From: JBKEDS01 sp047975545
GTDB taxonomy: Bacteria; Bacteroidota; Bacteroidia; Flavobacteriales; Flavobacteriaceae
DNA: 64,000 nt
Assembly (NCBI GenBank): GCA_047975545.1
Contig: JBKEDS010000014.1
Location: 62,001-126,000 of the forward strand
Direction of reading: 5' to 3'
In this document: positions 62,716 to 64,000 of the stretch, piece after piece
Layout: the number at the start of each line of letters is the position of its first letter
Numbering within the stretch: position 1 is the first letter of the stretch
Program-made: the position numbers and the translations under genes
Notes under the pieces: model-generated
Seen by the model: the letters and a program-made list of their open reading frames with translations, nothing else
The model's database searches: none
What the model was told of the DNA's origin: nothing

Positions 62716-62789
62716 ATATTTTAGTTTTTAGTTGTTAGTTTCCAGTTGTTGGCCCGATAGCCTTCAACTTTTAAACTGCAAACCAATTT

Positions 62790-63437
62790 TTAATGATCTT
62801 CGATTAATGCTTTGTTTCGGCTACGTTGTACCCAAATAATAATACCCACCACAATTAACGCCATTGGCGCCAATAGCATAAAGCCGTTGTTTTCGTAACC
62901 AATGCTGTACAGTCCTGTTTTGGCAATGGGGTCGCCCAGTACTTTGTAGCCCAAAAGCGTACCCGAACCCAACAGTTCCCTAAAAAAGCCCACGATTATT
63001 AAAATAACACCGTAGCCCAGGGCATTGCCTACACCGTCCAAGAACGAACGCCATGGCCCGTTGCCCAAGGCAAAAGCCTCGAAACGCCCCATGATGATAC
63101 AGTTTGTAATAATAAGGCCGATAAAGGCGCCCAGCTCCTTACTTAACTGGTATGAAAATGCTTTTAGCACTTGGTCCACAATAATTACCAAAGCAGCGAC
63201 TACGGTTAGCTGAACGATAATCCTTATTTTAGAAGGGATAATGTTTCTAATAAGTGAAATAACCACATTACCCACGCCCAATACAAATATTACGGAAATT
63301 GACATTACAATCGATGCCTTTAATTGCGCCGTAATGGCCAAAGCCGAACAAATACCGAGTACTTGGATAGTAATCGGGTTATCGTCCGCTAATGGGTCTA
63401 ATATTAATTTTCTGTCTTTTTTAGATAAAAGTGCCAT
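62790..63437 (-). CDS. nqrD: Na+-translocating NADH:quinone reductase subunit D
   Basis: 215 residues. LDPLADDNPITIQVLGICSA is the NqrD N-terminus; about six transmembrane helices; GAFIGLIITNCIIMGRFEAF and FGF-like FFRELLGSGTLLG are conserved segments of the NqrD/NqrE family. Starts 3 bases after nqrC. Confidence 0.97.
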   Translation of the reverse strand: MALLSKKDRKLILDPLADDNPITIQVLGICSALAITAQLKASIVMSISVIFVLGVGNVVISLIRNIIPSKIRIIVQLTVVAALVIIVDQVLKAFSYQLSKELGAFIGLIITNCIIMGRFEAFALGNGPWRSFLDGVGNALGYGVILIIVGFFRELLGSGTLLGYKVLGDPIAKTGLYSIGYENNGFMLLAPMALIVVGIIIWVQRSRNKALIEDH

Positions 63438-63440
63438 AAA

Positions 63441-64000
63441 TTAATTGTTTTTTAAAGTTTTAAAATAAGGTACGTACAATTTTAAATCGTTTCTAAGCAT
63501 TGCTGCTACGCCATCGCCTGTAATGGTTGCCCCTGCTATGGCATCTACCTCGTTATCTGTTTTATCTTTATTTAAGGGGTCGGCATTGCTTTTTGAAATG
63601 TTTATCCCTACAAAATTACCGGATTGGTCCAATAAATGTTCACCTATAAAATCGTCCATAAAGAATCGTTCCTTAATGTTTGCGCCAAGACCCGCTGTTT
63701 CGCCTTGATGGTCAAAATAAGCGCCTTGAACCACCATGTCCTTGTCCATGGCCACGTAAGCCCAAACGGCATCCCAAAGCCCTTTCCCTCTAATGGGTGC
63801 TATGTAAAATGTTTTGCCGTCCTTTTCGCCTACAAATAACGGCAAGCGGCGTTGTTGGCCGTCTTTGGCTGCGGATTGTTCTTTTTTTACATCGATTAAA
63901 TAGGCTTCTTTATCTTCCTTAACATCCGTACCGTTTGTAATTACCAATTGGTGCGTAATATATTTTGAAAACTCTTCGCCTACTTTAGCATCGGCTACAA
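63441..64000 (-). CDS. nqrC: Na+-translocating NADH:quinone reductase subunit C (5' end cut by window)
   Basis: The reading frame is open to the right edge of the window, so this is the C-terminal ~186 residues. It contains LPLFVGEKDGKTFYIAPIRG, LWDAVWAYVAMDKDM, and GETAGLGANI followed by VDAIAGATITGDGVAAML, in which the Thr of the G-A-T-x-T motif is the covalent FMN attachment site. NqrC carries one of the covalently bound FMN groups. The signal/membrane helix and start are beyond the window. Confidence 0.96.
   Translation of the reverse strand, partial: VADAKVGEEFSKYITHQLVITNGTDVKEDKEAYLIDVKKEQSAAKDGQQRRLPLFVGEKDGKTFYIAPIRGKGLWDAVWAYVAMDKDMVVQGAYFDHQGETAGLGANIKERFFMDDFIGEHLLDQSGNFVGINISKSNADPLNKDKTDNEVDAIAGATITGDGVAAMLRNDLKLYVPYFKTLKNN

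Overview
The window looks like chromosomal DNA of a free-living, probably marine, member of the Bacteroidota (Flavobacteriaceae type). Evidence: AT-rich DNA with weak Shine-Dalgarno signals, promoter boxes of the TAnnTTTG type, paired SusC/SusD outer-membrane glycan importers, a one-protein hybrid two-component sensor, a type IX secretion C-terminal domain, many lipoproteins, and an Nqr sodium pump. Family assignments come from reading motifs; no database search was possible. I recognised no tRNA, rRNA, CRISPR array or complete insertion sequence.

Layout. 0-8.3 kb: a small acetyltransferase-like protein, a minus-strand pair (M19-like dipeptidase then a large patatin-like lipase), and a plus-strand run of two ankyrin-repeat proteins (the second with a SHOCT tail) and a DUF4256 protein. 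8.4-13.4 kb: an unusual PHP phosphoesterase fused to two ACT domains, an outer-membrane barrel and a beta-helix surface protein that seems to lack its C-terminal sorting domain. 14-18.3 kb: housekeeping genes hisS, a DUF6495 protein, the ribosomal operon rpsF-rpsR-rplI, and a LytTR response regulator. 18.4-27 kb: an amino-sugar operon (nucleotidyltransferase, sugar kinase, MFS sugar permease, NagB fused to a PIG-L deacetylase, GH20 hexosaminidase) divergent from a LacI-type regulator that has two perfect palindromic operators in front of it. 27-47.3 kb: a polysaccharide-utilisation locus with a CBM9-like protein, two sulfatases, a hybrid two-component sensor/AraC regulator, two SusCD pairs and a surface lipoprotein between them. 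No glycoside hydrolase or lyase is recognisable in it. Two promoter regions in this locus share a long, nearly identical upstream element, which suggests a common regulator. 47.6-54.7 kb: a serine hydrolase, holA, a PD-(D/E)XK protein, a family 2 glycosyltransferase, an OmpA lipoprotein, a barrel protein and a lipoprotein. 54.9-58.5 kb: a lipoprotein, then an ECF sigma factor, a membrane-anchored anti-sigma-like TPR protein and a secreted TPR protein. The last is followed, out of frame, by what reads as the C-terminal end of a CHAT (caspase-like) protease, so the protease core has apparently been deleted. 58.5-64 kb: a T9SS-secreted protein and nqrC(partial)-D-E-F.

How it works together. Sulfatases strip sulfate from a glycan at the cell surface, and the two SusCD systems import oligosaccharides under control of the hybrid sensor. 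The LacI-controlled operon would take released N-acetylhexosamines into central metabolism. The Nqr pump supplies a sodium gradient. Several families of dispersed palindromic repeats occupy the intergenic gaps; many hairpins downstream of genes are likely terminators.
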